Shown piece by piece: positions 7,868 to 16,074 of a DNA stretch of 18,298 nt; position 1 is the first letter of the stretch; every line of letters starts with the position of its first letter. The notes beneath the pieces were generated by a model. The model was not told the DNA's origin. It did no database searches and saw nothing but the letters and a program-made list of their open reading frames with translations. The position numbers and the translations under genes were made by a program. Where the stretch lies: NCBI GenBank assembly GCA_900557165.1, contig USRS01000053.1:1-18298 (forward strand). Direction: 5' to 3'. The stretch is from an uncultured Clostridium sp. GTDB lineage: Bacteria > Bacillota > Clostridia > Peptostreptococcales > Peptostreptococcaceae.

Positions 7868-9640
7868 CTATATAAATAATTTTATAAATTTATCATATGA
7901 TTTATTTTCACATATATTGACTACTTTTGATGTTGTATCCAATTTATTATATATGTTAGAAAAAACTTGTTCATAATCAAGTATTTTTTCATTGTTTAAT
8001 GCCAGCATTATTACTAATCTAACTTTACCATAATCCCAATCTATGGCTTCTTTTAAAATTCCTACAGCGATTTTATTTTCTTTTATATTCCCCTTTGCTC
8101 CATGGGGCATTGCTACCATATTTCCTATTTCTGTAGTTGCAATTTTCTCTCTTTCAAAGTAAGCATTTTTCATTTCAACATCTATAATATCTTTATCTAA
8201 TAAAGTATTACTCATAAATTCCAAAACTTCTTCTTTACTTTTCAAATCTAAATCTACTAAAAATAAATCTCTTTCAAAAAAATCTTTTATATTTACATCT
8301 TCATAAACATATCCCGTATCCATAAATTTTTCGATTATTTTAATTTCCTTTTCTGTTAAAAAAGGTGATACATTTATAACAGGTATTTTATTATAATCTA
8401 GTGGCATAGTAGATATTAAAAAGTCTATCTCCAGTGGGTTTATATAATCAATTAAATAAGACGGTATAATCTTTACTATTTTTATTTTATCTTTAAAAAG
8501 TTGTTGTACTTTAGTATTTATAAGCATGGATGTTCCAGCCCCTGAAGCACAAACAATAATTACCTTAAATAATTTTGTTTTTTTGTTACTAGAATATCTC
8601 TCTACTGCTCCACCCACATGGACTGCAATATTTGATACTTCATCATCTCCAATTTTCAATTCTAGCTCTTGTTCTATAGTTTTTTTAGCTATTTTAGCTA
8701 GTTCATATGCATAAGGATATTTAATTTTCACATCATTATTTATCACATTGTAATTGCAAATTCCCAGCTTTTCTTTTTTTATTAAATTATTTATATGATT
8801 ATATAAACATTCTATAAAAAATTCATCCTTACTTATATCTATAGCTGTAGCTAGTTTTAAATTTTTACAAAATAAAGATATGGCATTGGTTATTTTTTGT
8901 TTATTTATATTGTTATTCATAATACTTTCGCGTTTGATTTTATAATCTTTTATATAATCTTCAATAAACTTTTCATAATTTTTACTGTTACTTCTACTTA
9001 ATTTTACAAAAATTGTACTACATAAATTTTTAAATTCAATATCACTAAGTATTAACTCTTCATTATTTAATGATTTTAATATTTCATTTTTCAAATTAAA
9101 AACTTTATTATTTACATCTTCATTTAAAAAATCTGATAATGAAAGTTCATTGTCTTTTCTAGAGCATAAGTCAACTATACATTTAACAATGTCACTTTCA
9201 TTACCCTTTACTCCCAAACCATATTTGTGTCTAGAAATAATATTTATATTATATTTGCTTAAAATTTCTTTAACTTCTTTTAAGTCATTTTTTACAGATG
9301 ATACGCTTATAAACATGGCATCTGATAATTCTTCTAGTTTTATACTGCTATCAACACTTAAATTTAACATGGTTTTAATTATAAATTCAATTCTGTCCAC
9401 ATTACCTATAGTATTGCTATTACATTCATTTATTTCAATTTTTCCTTCTAACTTATAACCTACTCCCCTAATAGAAATTATTTTTGTATCCTTTAGCTGT
9501 TTATTTATATCTTTAATTTCGCTTTGAATAGTTTTTGTTGAACAACCTATCTCTTCACTTAAAGCCAAACTACTTATAGGATGATTTAATTTCTTTAAAA
9601 TTTCTATTATAGCTAAGGCCCTTGTACTTAAATTATTCAT
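7868..9640 (-). CDS. PRD-containing PTS-regulated transcription regulator (BglG/MtlR type)
   Basis: Multi-domain regulator of 590 residues. It has an HTH_11-type domain (about 1-60, with SSLALSEEIGCSTKTIQSEI), a second HTH (about 80-145), PRD1 (about 180-290), PRD2 (about 300-350, with His341 in NIAVHVGGAVER), an EIIB-like domain with Cys364 in VCASGAGTS, and a C-terminal EIIA-like domain with His513 in VAMPHGAK. PTS phosphotransfer to these residues normally tunes DNA binding. In PRD1 the residue where the first conserved His is expected appears to be Thr209 by my alignment, while His282 is kept. The ATG at 9640 is preferred because AGAGG lies 7 nt upstream; the in-frame ATG at 9646 touches that site. 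It is 46 nt after topB and 141 nt before fruK, and is inferred to control fruKA. The target is not proven. Confidence 0.85.
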   Translation of the reverse strand: MNNLSTRALAIIEILKKLNHPISSLALSEEIGCSTKTIQSEIKDINKQLKDTKIISIRGVGYKLEGKIEINECNSNTIGNVDRIEFIIKTMLNLSVDSSIKLEELSDAMFISVSSVKNDLKEVKEILSKYNINIISRHKYGLGVKGNESDIVKCIVDLCSRKDNELSLSDFLNEDVNNKVFNLKNEILKSLNNEELILSDIEFKNLCSTIFVKLSRSNSKNYEKFIEDYIKDYKIKRESIMNNNINKQKITNAISLFCKNLKLATAIDISKDEFFIECLYNHINNLIKKEKLGICNYNVINNDVKIKYPYAYELAKIAKKTIEQELELKIGDDEVSNIAVHVGGAVERYSSNKKTKLFKVIIVCASGAGTSMLINTKVQQLFKDKIKIVKIIPSYLIDYINPLEIDFLISTMPLDYNKIPVINVSPFLTEKEIKIIEKFMDTGYVYEDVNIKDFFERDLFLVDLDLKSKEEVLEFMSNTLLDKDIIDVEMKNAYFEREKIATTEIGNMVAMPHGAKGNIKENKIAVGILKEAIDWDYGKVRLVIMLALNNEKILDYEQVFSNIYNKLDTTSKVVNICENKSYDKFIKLFI

Positions 9641-9686
9641 ACTCATTCCTCTTTTGTTTATATGTTATTTTCCCCTATTTTATTTA

Positions 9687-11804
9687 TTATTTTTTTAATT
9701 TTGCCAATGCATCAACAAATGGATTATTGAAATTTTGCTCATTTTTATTTTGATTTTTTAAATATTTTTGAATATCTTTTTTAGATCCCTTTTGTTTTTC
9801 TTCAGCTTTTCTCTTGTTAAAAGCTGATAATTTTTCTCTATATCCACATTGACATGCAAATATTTTATTTTCACCTTCTCCTCTAAGTTCCAGCTTTTTA
9901 TGACAATTAGGACATCTTGAATTTGTTATTTGTGATACTGTCTTTCTTGTATTGCACTCTCTATCTTCACAAACAAGCATTTTTCCTTTTTTCCCCTTAA
10001 CCTCCAACATAAATTTACCACAATTTGGACATTTGTTTTTGGTTAAATTATCATGTTTAAACTTACTTTCACTTTTATTTATTTCCCTTACTATTTCTTT
10101 AGTATAAGATTTTATATCTTCTATAAAAGTATCTTTATTACCTTTTCCATTAGATATATCTGTAAGTTTTTTCTCCCACTCTGATGTAAGTGATGGAGTT
10201 TTTAATTTTTCTGGCGCTAAATCTAATAATTGTCTACCTTTAGATGTTATGTGTATTTCTTTATTATTCTTACTTTCTACTAAGAAAGAGTTAAATAATT
10301 TTTCTATTATATCTGCTCTTGTGGCAACTGTTCCTAGATTATTTTTCTCCATTTCTGTAAGTAAAGTTCCTTCATTTAAATACGGTGGTGGATTTGTTTT
10401 GCCTGTTTTAACTTTAACTTCTTCTATTTTAAGTAAGTCATTTTCTAATATTTCTGGAATAGTGTTTAACGATTCATCTTCATCATCACCATATGCTTCA
10501 GTAAATCCAAGATTGACTACTTTATTTCCTTTTATTCTAAGCTTTTCTCCTTCACACTTTCCTGTAATAGTTGTTTCTGTATATTCAAAAGGAGGACAAA
10601 GTACACTTAAAAATCTTTTTACTACTAAGTCATAAATTTTTCTTTCTTTATCACTTAAATCACCAAGAAATACTCTTTCTTCTGTTGGTATAATAGCATG
10701 ATGATCACTTACCTTAGAATTATCAACAAATGATTTATTTCCTTTTATATTTGTTTTTAATAATTTATTGCAAACTTTCGAATAATCACTTACATTTACT
10801 GCTTTAATTCTATCTTTTAAAGTATCTACTATATCAGTAGTTAAGTATCTAGAATCTGTTCTTGGATAAGTAAGTACTTTGTGGTGTTCATAAAGTTTTT
10901 GCATAATAGAAAGGGTTTCTTTTGCACTAAATCCAAATCTTTTATTGGCATCCCTTTGTAGTTCTGTTAAGTCATAAAGAGGCTTAGAATATCTTTTTTT
11001 ATCTACTTTTTTAACATTAGTTATTTTTATTTCTTTATTGTTTAATTTCTTTGCTATATTTTCTATTTTTTCTTTATTAAAAGAAGTTGTATTATTTTGT
11101 TTATCAATCCAACTCATTTTAAAATTAGAACTGCCTTTCTTTGTTGAAATATCTATTGAATAGTATTCCTTAGGAACAAATTTTCTTATTTCTTCTTCTC
11201 TTTTTAAAATCATTCCAAGAGTAGGTGTTTGAACTCTACCACAAGAAAGTTGAGCATTGTATTTTGTTGTAAGAGCACGAGTTCCATTTATTCCTACAAA
11301 CCAGTCTGCCTCTGCTCTTGCTATGGCAGAATAATAAAGATTGTTATACTTTCTTCCATCTTTTAATTTATCAAATCCTTCTTTTATGGCTTTATCTGTA
11401 CTTGATGAAATCCAAAGACGTTTAATAGACTTTTTCACGTGAGCTTTTTCTATTATCCATCTAGCAACAAGCTCTCCTTCTCTTCCTGCATCTGTTGCAA
11501 TTACAATTTCTCCCACATCTTCTCTGTTTAATTGAGATTTTACTGTATTAAACTGTTTTGAAGTTTTTTTAATAACAACAGTTTTTAATTTAGGTGGAAG
11601 TATTGGTAAATCTTCCATCTTCCATGATTTATATTTTTCACCATAACTTTCTGGATCTGCTAAAGTCACTAAGTGACCCAGTGCCCAAGTTACTATATAT
11701 TTGCTTCCTTCTATATATCCATTTTTATCTTTATTACAATTTAATACTCTAGCAATATCCCTTCCTACAGAAGGTTTCTCTGCTAATACTAATATTTTTT
11801 TCAT
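9687..11804 (-). CDS. topB: DNA topoisomerase III (type IA)
   Basis: A 705-residue type IA topoisomerase that relaxes and decatenates DNA through a transient 5'-phosphotyrosine link. The TOPRIM domain has Glu9 in LAEKPSVGRDIA and IATDAGREGE (102-111, Asp105). The family-typical CGRVQTPTLG is at 188-197. The catalytic Tyr313 lies in LTYPRTDSRYL. The C terminus has two cysteine ribbons, C592/C595/C612/C617 and C631/C634/C651/C653, followed by a lysine-rich tail. AAGGAAGG precedes the ATG at 11804. This is the chromosomal TopB form; no conjugative-element genes are seen around it, so there is no sign that it came with a plasmid or ICE. Its link to the neighbouring sugar genes is probably positional, although the regulator gene may be read from the same transcript. 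Confidence 0.94.
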   Translation of the reverse strand: MKKILVLAEKPSVGRDIARVLNCNKDKNGYIEGSKYIVTWALGHLVTLADPESYGEKYKSWKMEDLPILPPKLKTVVIKKTSKQFNTVKSQLNREDVGEIVIATDAGREGELVARWIIEKAHVKKSIKRLWISSSTDKAIKEGFDKLKDGRKYNNLYYSAIARAEADWFVGINGTRALTTKYNAQLSCGRVQTPTLGMILKREEEIRKFVPKEYYSIDISTKKGSSNFKMSWIDKQNNTTSFNKEKIENIAKKLNNKEIKITNVKKVDKKRYSKPLYDLTELQRDANKRFGFSAKETLSIMQKLYEHHKVLTYPRTDSRYLTTDIVDTLKDRIKAVNVSDYSKVCNKLLKTNIKGNKSFVDNSKVSDHHAIIPTEERVFLGDLSDKERKIYDLVVKRFLSVLCPPFEYTETTITGKCEGEKLRIKGNKVVNLGFTEAYGDDEDESLNTIPEILENDLLKIEEVKVKTGKTNPPPYLNEGTLLTEMEKNNLGTVATRADIIEKLFNSFLVESKNNKEIHITSKGRQLLDLAPEKLKTPSLTSEWEKKLTDISNGKGNKDTFIEDIKSYTKEIVREINKSESKFKHDNLTKNKCPNCGKFMLEVKGKKGKMLVCEDRECNTRKTVSQITNSRCPNCHKKLELRGEGENKIFACQCGYREKLSAFNKRKAEEKQKGSKKDIQKYLKNQNKNEQNFNNPFVDALAKLKK

Positions 11805-11849
11805 TTTAATCCTTCCTTATTTTAAATAAATATTAAAATAATTTTCTTA

Positions 11850-11866
11850 ATTATAAGTTTACTTAT
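11850..11866 (-). promoter_or_regulatory. Possible topB -10 box with overlapping inverted repeat
   Basis: A perfect TATAAT (minus strand, 11850-11855) lies about 45 bp upstream of topB. It overlaps the inverted repeat ATAAGT-TT-ACTTAT (11853-11866). I could not find a convincing -35 hexamer at the right distance, and the region is A+T-rich, so this is only the best candidate in the 134 nt between the opp terminator and topB. A separate 10-bp palindrome, CATAGCTATG, lies at 11899-11908. Confidence 0.3.
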
Positions 11867-11938
11867 GATAATAATTTTACCATATAATTCATCTACTTCA
11901 TAGCTATGTAGCAAACTATTGATAAAGAATAAATTATC

Positions 11939-11989
11939 ATAAAAATAGCCAAAGAGTATCTTTTTAGTATATTCTTTGGCTATTTTTAT
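11939..11989 (-). terminator. Intrinsic terminator of the opp operon
   Basis: The 17-bp arms (11939-11955 and 11973-11989, core AATAGCCAAAGA with TCTTTGGCTATT) are perfectly complementary, and pairing continues a few bases inward. The distal arm ends in a T-run on the minus strand. It starts 11 nt after the oppF stop codon. The flanking A-run and T-run make it potentially bidirectional. Confidence 0.9.
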
Positions 11990-12000
11990 TTATTAAATTA

Positions 12001-12948
12001 TTATTTTGCTATTTCTTGGTCTTTTTTGGTCCAACGTGCTAGCTCTTCTTCAGTTGCTAAAACAGTGTGTGTTCCTTCAACTAAAAATTCTTTTCCTTTT
12101 GAATAATCTACTCCTGCTTCATGTGCATCATAACTAAATACAGTACGATTTTTTTCCACCAAAGGATTTGGTGAAGGTATAGCACTTAAAAGCGATTTAG
12201 TATATGGATGTATAGGATTTGAGAATATTTCTTCTGTTGTACCTGCTTCCACAAGATGGCCTAAATGTAGAACTCCTATGCGATCAGATATATACTTAAC
12301 CATACTAAGATCATGAGCTATAAACAAATAAGCTGTATTAGTTTCTTTTTGAATTTCCTTCATAAGATTTACAACTTGGGCTTGTATAGAAACATCTAAT
12401 GCTGATATTGCCTCATCTGCTATGATTAAATCCGGGTCCATAATTAGTGCTCTTGCAATTCCTATACGTTGTCTTTGCCCTCCAGAAAATTGATGAGGAT
12501 ATCTAGATGCGTGTTCTCTACTAAGTCCTACCTTTTCTAAGATATTGTATACTTTTTCATTACGTTCTTCTTTTGTTGAGTACATTTTATGAATATCAAG
12601 ACCTTCTCCTATAATATCTAATACTTTTTTTCTTGGATTTAAACACGCCATTGGGTCTTGGAATATCATTTGCATCTTAGTTCTTAATAACTTAATTTCT
12701 TCATGACTCATTTTCCCAGAAATATTTTTACCATTAAATATTATATTTCCTGATGTTGGTTTATATAGTCTAATTATGCTACGTCCTGTTGTAGATTTTC
12801 CCGAACCAGATTCTCCAACAAGTCCATAAGTTTCTCCCGGATATATTTTGAAAGAAATTCCATCCACTGCTTTTACAGTAAATTTACGATTAACTTTAAA
12901 ATGTTGTTTTAAATTTTCCACTACTAATAAAGGTTCTTTATTAATCAT
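12001..12948 (-). CDS. oppF: Oligopeptide ABC transporter ATP-binding protein OppF
   Basis: A 315-residue cytoplasmic ATPase, one of two different nucleotide-binding subunits that power peptide import. It has Walker A GESGSGKS (45-52), Q-loop in IFQDPMACLNPR, ABC signature SGGQRQR (155-161), Walker B LIIADEA (174-180) and the switch His212 in FIAHDLS. The C-terminal oligopeptide-transporter extension is present (HPYTKSLLSAIP). The start ATG overlaps the oppD stop in an 8-nt ATGATTAA, implying translational coupling. It is last in the operon and followed by a strong terminator. OppF is told from OppD by its shorter length and by RKFTVKAVDGISF at the N terminus. A dipeptide (Dpp) or nickel role cannot be excluded from sequence. 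Confidence 0.92.
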   Translation of the reverse strand: MINKEPLLVVENLKQHFKVNRKFTVKAVDGISFKIYPGETYGLVGESGSGKSTTGRSIIRLYKPTSGNIIFNGKNISGKMSHEEIKLLRTKMQMIFQDPMACLNPRKKVLDIIGEGLDIHKMYSTKEERNEKVYNILEKVGLSREHASRYPHQFSGGQRQRIGIARALIMDPDLIIADEAISALDVSIQAQVVNLMKEIQKETNTAYLFIAHDLSMVKYISDRIGVLHLGHLVEAGTTEEIFSNPIHPYTKSLLSAIPSPNPLVEKNRTVFSYDAHEAGVDYSKGKEFLVEGTHTVLATEEELARWTKKDQEIAK

Positions 12949-14023
12949 TTAATCCTGCCTCCCTTCTCATTTTAAGCAGGCGTTTTTGTAAAGATTCTGG
13001 CATTTCTACTTTTGGTGCTTTTTCATGACAAAGCCAGCTAGATACTCTATGTGAACCACCCACATTAAACATAGGTGCTTCTTTTCTGTAATCTATATTT
13101 AGAGCGTAAAGATTTCTAGGTGCAAAAGCTTCACCTTCTATTTTTTTTGTCAGATTTGGTGGAGTTCCAGGTATTGTATATAATTCATCATCATCCGTAT
13201 CTAAATCAGGCATAGCACTTAAAAGTCCCCAAGTATAAGGATGTTTTGGATTATAAAATACTTCTTCTATTTGTCCCTTTTCAACAATCTTTCCTGCATA
13301 CATAACTGCAACATAATCAGCTACCTTTGCTACAACACCTAAATCATGAGTTATATATATTACTGATAAATTTCTTTCTACCTGAATTTTTTTAATAAGT
13401 TCAAGAATTTTAGCTTGTATTGTAACATCTAGAGCAGTTGTTGGTTCATCACAGATTAATACCTCTGGCTCACAACTTAGAGCAATTGCAATAACTACCC
13501 TTTGGCGCATACCACCACTTAATTGATGAGGATAGTTTTTCATACGTTTTTGAGCATCTGTAATTCCAACTTCTTCTAAAAGTTTTACTGCTTTTTTAAA
13601 CGCTTCTTCCTTTGGTAAGTGATGATGATATATCATAGCTTCCATAACTTGTTTTCCTATTGTCATAGTTGGATTTAAACTTGTCATAGGATCTTGGAAT
13701 ACCATAGCTATACGTCTTCCACAAATATTTTTTGATATATCCTTTTTATTCATTTTAACTATATCTTCTACAACTAAATTACCGTTATTTTCTTTATCAT
13801 ATGTAAATTCAATAGAGCCACTTTTAATTACTCCATTTGAACTAATATTCCCCATAATAGCCTTTGTTGTTACTGATTTTCCTGAACCAGACTCCCCAAC
13901 AATAGCTAGAGTTTCCCCTTTAAATAAATCTAGTTTAACTCCTCGAATGGCATCTACCATTCCTCTTCCTGTTTTAAAAGAAATAGAAAGATCTCTAATT
14001 TTTAATACTCTTTGTTTTTTCAT
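12941..14023 (-). CDS. oppD: Oligopeptide ABC transporter ATP-binding protein OppD
   Basis: A 360-residue cytoplasmic ATPase that pairs with OppF. It has Walker A GESGSGKS (43-50), Q-loop [11 protein letters not shown] (108-118), signature LSGGMRQR (168-175), Walker B VLICDEP (188-194) and switch His226. The C-terminal peptide-transporter domain begins near residue 258 ([11 protein letters not shown]). In many OppD/DppD proteins this domain carries an iron-sulphur-type cysteine cluster (pattern GCXFAPRCXXA); here the same region reads [16 protein letters not shown], without those cysteines, as in the Gram-positive Opp branch. It lies 8 nt after oppC, with AGGTGG upstream of the ATG. Confidence 0.93.
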   Translation of the reverse strand: MKKQRVLKIRDLSISFKTGRGMVDAIRGVKLDLFKGETLAIVGESGSGKSVTTKAIMGNISSNGVIKSGSIEFTYDKENNGNLVVEDIVKMNKKDISKNICGRRIAMVFQDPMTSLNPTMTIGKQVMEAMIYHHHLPKEEAFKKAVKLLEEVGITDAQKRMKNYPHQLSGGMRQRVVIAIALSCEPEVLICDEPTTALDVTIQAKILELIKKIQVERNLSVIYITHDLGVVAKVADYVAVMYAGKIVEKGQIEEVFYNPKHPYTWGLLSAMPDLDTDDDELYTIPGTPPNLTKKIEGEAFAPRNLYALNIDYRKEAPMFNVGGSHRVSSWLCHEKAPKVEMPESLQKRLLKMRREAGLND

Positions 14024-14031
14024 AATACCAC

Positions 14032-15045
14032 CTACATTTCTTTCATCTTTGGATCAAAAGCATCTCTTAGTCCGTCTGCTAAAAGGTTAAAACTTAACAT
14101 TAATACAGCAAGTATAACTACTGGAATAATAACCATATAAGGAGATACTAATATGGATTTATATCCTTCATTTATAAGAGTTCCAAGTGAAGCAGTTGGT
14201 GCTGGTATACCAAGGCCTATAAATGCTAAGAATGCTTCATAGAATATGGCATTTGGTATTGAAAACATGGACATAATAATTATTTGGCCAAATATATTAG
14301 GAAGAACTTCCTTAAATATTATAAAGAAATCACCTGCGCCTAAAGTTCTTGATGCTAAAATAAATTCTTGTTCTTTTATTTTTAGAACTTGAGCTCTAGT
14401 AATACGAGCCATGCCAATCCATCCAGTAAGCATTAATGCCAAAATAATTGTATATAAAGATGGTTTAAACACAAGCATTAATAATACCAATATTACTAAT
14501 GTTGGTATACTATTAATAATTTCTTGGAAACGTTGCATAATATTATCTACAATCCCTCCAAAATAACCACTAATAAGTCCATATAACATTCCTATAAAAA
14601 TATCAATAAATACAGCTGCAACAGCTACATATAAAGAAATTCTTGCTCCTAACCATACACGAGTCCATAAATCACGTCCTAAGGTATCTGTTCCAAAATA
14701 GTGATATGTATCTTTAAATTGAGAATTATCATATTTATTTATATTATTAGCTTCTCCATCTAATATCCCTAGTTTTTCTAAAACTGGTATTCTAGGTGCC
14801 ATTGATTGTTCTATAGTAGATACTTTATCAAATTCATAATTACTCATAATAGGGCATATAATTGCCAGAATAATAATTGCTAAAATACATATACTACCAA
14901 CCATAGCTCCTTTATTATCAACAAAACGAGTTATTACATCTTTCCAAAAAGGAGTATCTGGCATAACTTCATCTTTATTAATATCATGTTTGTCTCCAAC
15001 TAGTTCAAAATCATCATTTTTAAATTCATAAGCTTCATTACTCAT
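14032..15045 (-). CDS. oppC: Oligopeptide ABC transporter permease OppC
   Basis: A 337-residue inner subunit of the peptide channel. It has a hydrophilic cytoplasmic N terminus (1-45), a first membrane segment at about 47-66, a large external loop, the family motif HYFGTDTLGRDLWTR (115-129), and five further membrane segments. The EAA-type loop (about 227-252, ASRTLGAGDFFIIFKEVLPN) contacts the ATPases. The ATG at 15045 is chosen because AAAGGAG (15053-15059) lies 7 nt upstream; ATGs at 15051 and 15063 are in frame, but the first is too close to that site and the second lies upstream of it. With this start, oppC overlaps the oppB stop by 8 nt (ATGAGTAA), the same coupling seen at oppD/oppF. 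Confidence 0.92.
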   Translation of the reverse strand: MSNEAYEFKNDDFELVGDKHDINKDEVMPDTPFWKDVITRFVDNKGAMVGSICILAIIILAIICPIMSNYEFDKVSTIEQSMAPRIPVLEKLGILDGEANNINKYDNSQFKDTYHYFGTDTLGRDLWTRVWLGARISLYVAVAAVFIDIFIGMLYGLISGYFGGIVDNIMQRFQEIINSIPTLVILVLLMLVFKPSLYTIILALMLTGWIGMARITRAQVLKIKEQEFILASRTLGAGDFFIIFKEVLPNIFGQIIIMSMFSIPNAIFYEAFLAFIGLGIPAPTASLGTLINEGYKSILVSPYMVIIPVVILAVLMLSFNLLADGLRDAFDPKMKEM

Positions 15046-15991
15046 TGCCATTCTCCTTTCCAAGTCTTATTCTTGGGTCTATTATTCCATATAATATATC
15101 TACAATTAACATCATAGCTATATACATAACACTATAGATAAATGCTACTGCTATAGTTACATTGTAATCATTTACAGTTATTGATTGTACTAATAAACTA
15201 CCAAGTCCTGGTATACCACATATTTGCTCAATTACCATACTTCCTGTCATAAGTGCTACCATTATAGGGGCTAAAACTGTAATTACTGGAATAAGAGTAT
15301 TTCTTATTGCATGTCTTCTTATTAATGTTTTTCTATCTAATCCTTTAGATTCTGCTAAAAGCATATAATCACTTGATAATACTTCCACCATCTCACTTCT
15401 TGTAAATCTTGCCACATTGGCAATTACAGAAAATGAAAGTGCAATTATAGGTATAATAGAAGATTTTATTGGTTGTGAAGAATTAAATAATATAGGAAAT
15501 ACAGGAATCTTTACTCCAAATGCAATAAGTAAAATTAAACATAATACAAAAGAAGGAACACTCACTCCAAGAACTGCAATTACTGTAGATATAGAATCCC
15601 ATATTGTATTACGACGAAGGGCTGCAAAAATTCCTAATAAAATTCCTATTACAGTACCTAATACTACTGCTGCAAAACCTATACCAAAACTAATTGGTAT
15701 ACGAGGCATAACAAGGTTTGATACAGGAAGATTTCTTGAAATACCGTAAGATATACCAAAGTCGCCACTTAACATTTGTCTAAAATATGTTATAAATTGT
15801 TCCCATATAGGTTTATCAAATCCGTATTTAGCATATATTAATGCTTTTTGTGCCTCTGTTAATTTTTCATCATTAAAAGGCGTTCCTGGCATAAGCTTAA
15901 GCATTACAAATAGTACAAATACTATAATCATAAGCGTAAGTGCTGACATTAAAAGTCGTTTTCCAATATATCTAAGTGTCGATTTATCCAT
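15038..15991 (-). CDS. oppB: Oligopeptide ABC transporter permease OppB
   Basis: A 317-residue permease with about six membrane segments. The first is at 12-32, followed by the typical MPGTPF, a long external loop, and then five more. The EAA-type loop is at about 208-240 (LAESKGLDRKTLIRRHAIRNT). It forms the translocation pore with OppC. The ATG at 15991 has AGGGG 5 nt upstream. It is separated from oppA by 83 nt that hold a perfect hairpin, so its transcription probably depends on read-through from the oppA promoter. Confidence 0.93.
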   Translation of the reverse strand: MDKSTLRYIGKRLLMSALTLMIIVFVLFVMLKLMPGTPFNDEKLTEAQKALIYAKYGFDKPIWEQFITYFRQMLSGDFGISYGISRNLPVSNLVMPRIPISFGIGFAAVVLGTVIGILLGIFAALRRNTIWDSISTVIAVLGVSVPSFVLCLILLIAFGVKIPVFPILFNSSQPIKSSIIPIIALSFSVIANVARFTRSEMVEVLSSDYMLLAESKGLDRKTLIRRHAIRNTLIPVITVLAPIMVALMTGSMVIEQICGIPGLGSLLVQSITVNDYNVTIAVAFIYSVMYIAMMLIVDILYGIIDPRIRLGKENGNE

Positions 15992-16021
15992 AAATTCCCC
16001 TACTTTCTATTTAGTAATAAA

Positions 16022-16052
16022 CAAACACATTATGGAAAATCCATAATGTGTT
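16022..16052 (-). terminator. Intra-operon stem-loop between oppA and oppB
   Basis: The 14-bp perfect arms AAACACATTATGGA (16022-16035) and TCCATAATGTGTTT (16039-16052) enclose a 3-nt loop, 22 nt after the oppA stop. On the minus strand the distal arm ends in TGTGTTTGTTTATT, an interrupted U-tract. It is best read as a partial terminator and 3'-end protector that keeps the binding-protein message more abundant than the permease and ATPase message. The structure is certain; its efficiency is not known. Confidence 0.75.
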
Positions 16053-16074
16053 TTGATGTAAAACTTGATTTGTA

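Noticed and set aside
10249..10635. Plus-strand frame of about 128 codons inside topB
   Set aside because: It is a low-complexity, Ser/Leu/Phe-rich translation opposite a conserved gene, with no start signal.
9687..11804. topB as a marker of a plasmid or integrative conjugative element
   Set aside because: No relaxase, type IV secretion, integrase or partition genes are nearby, and the gene looks like the chromosomal clostridial form.
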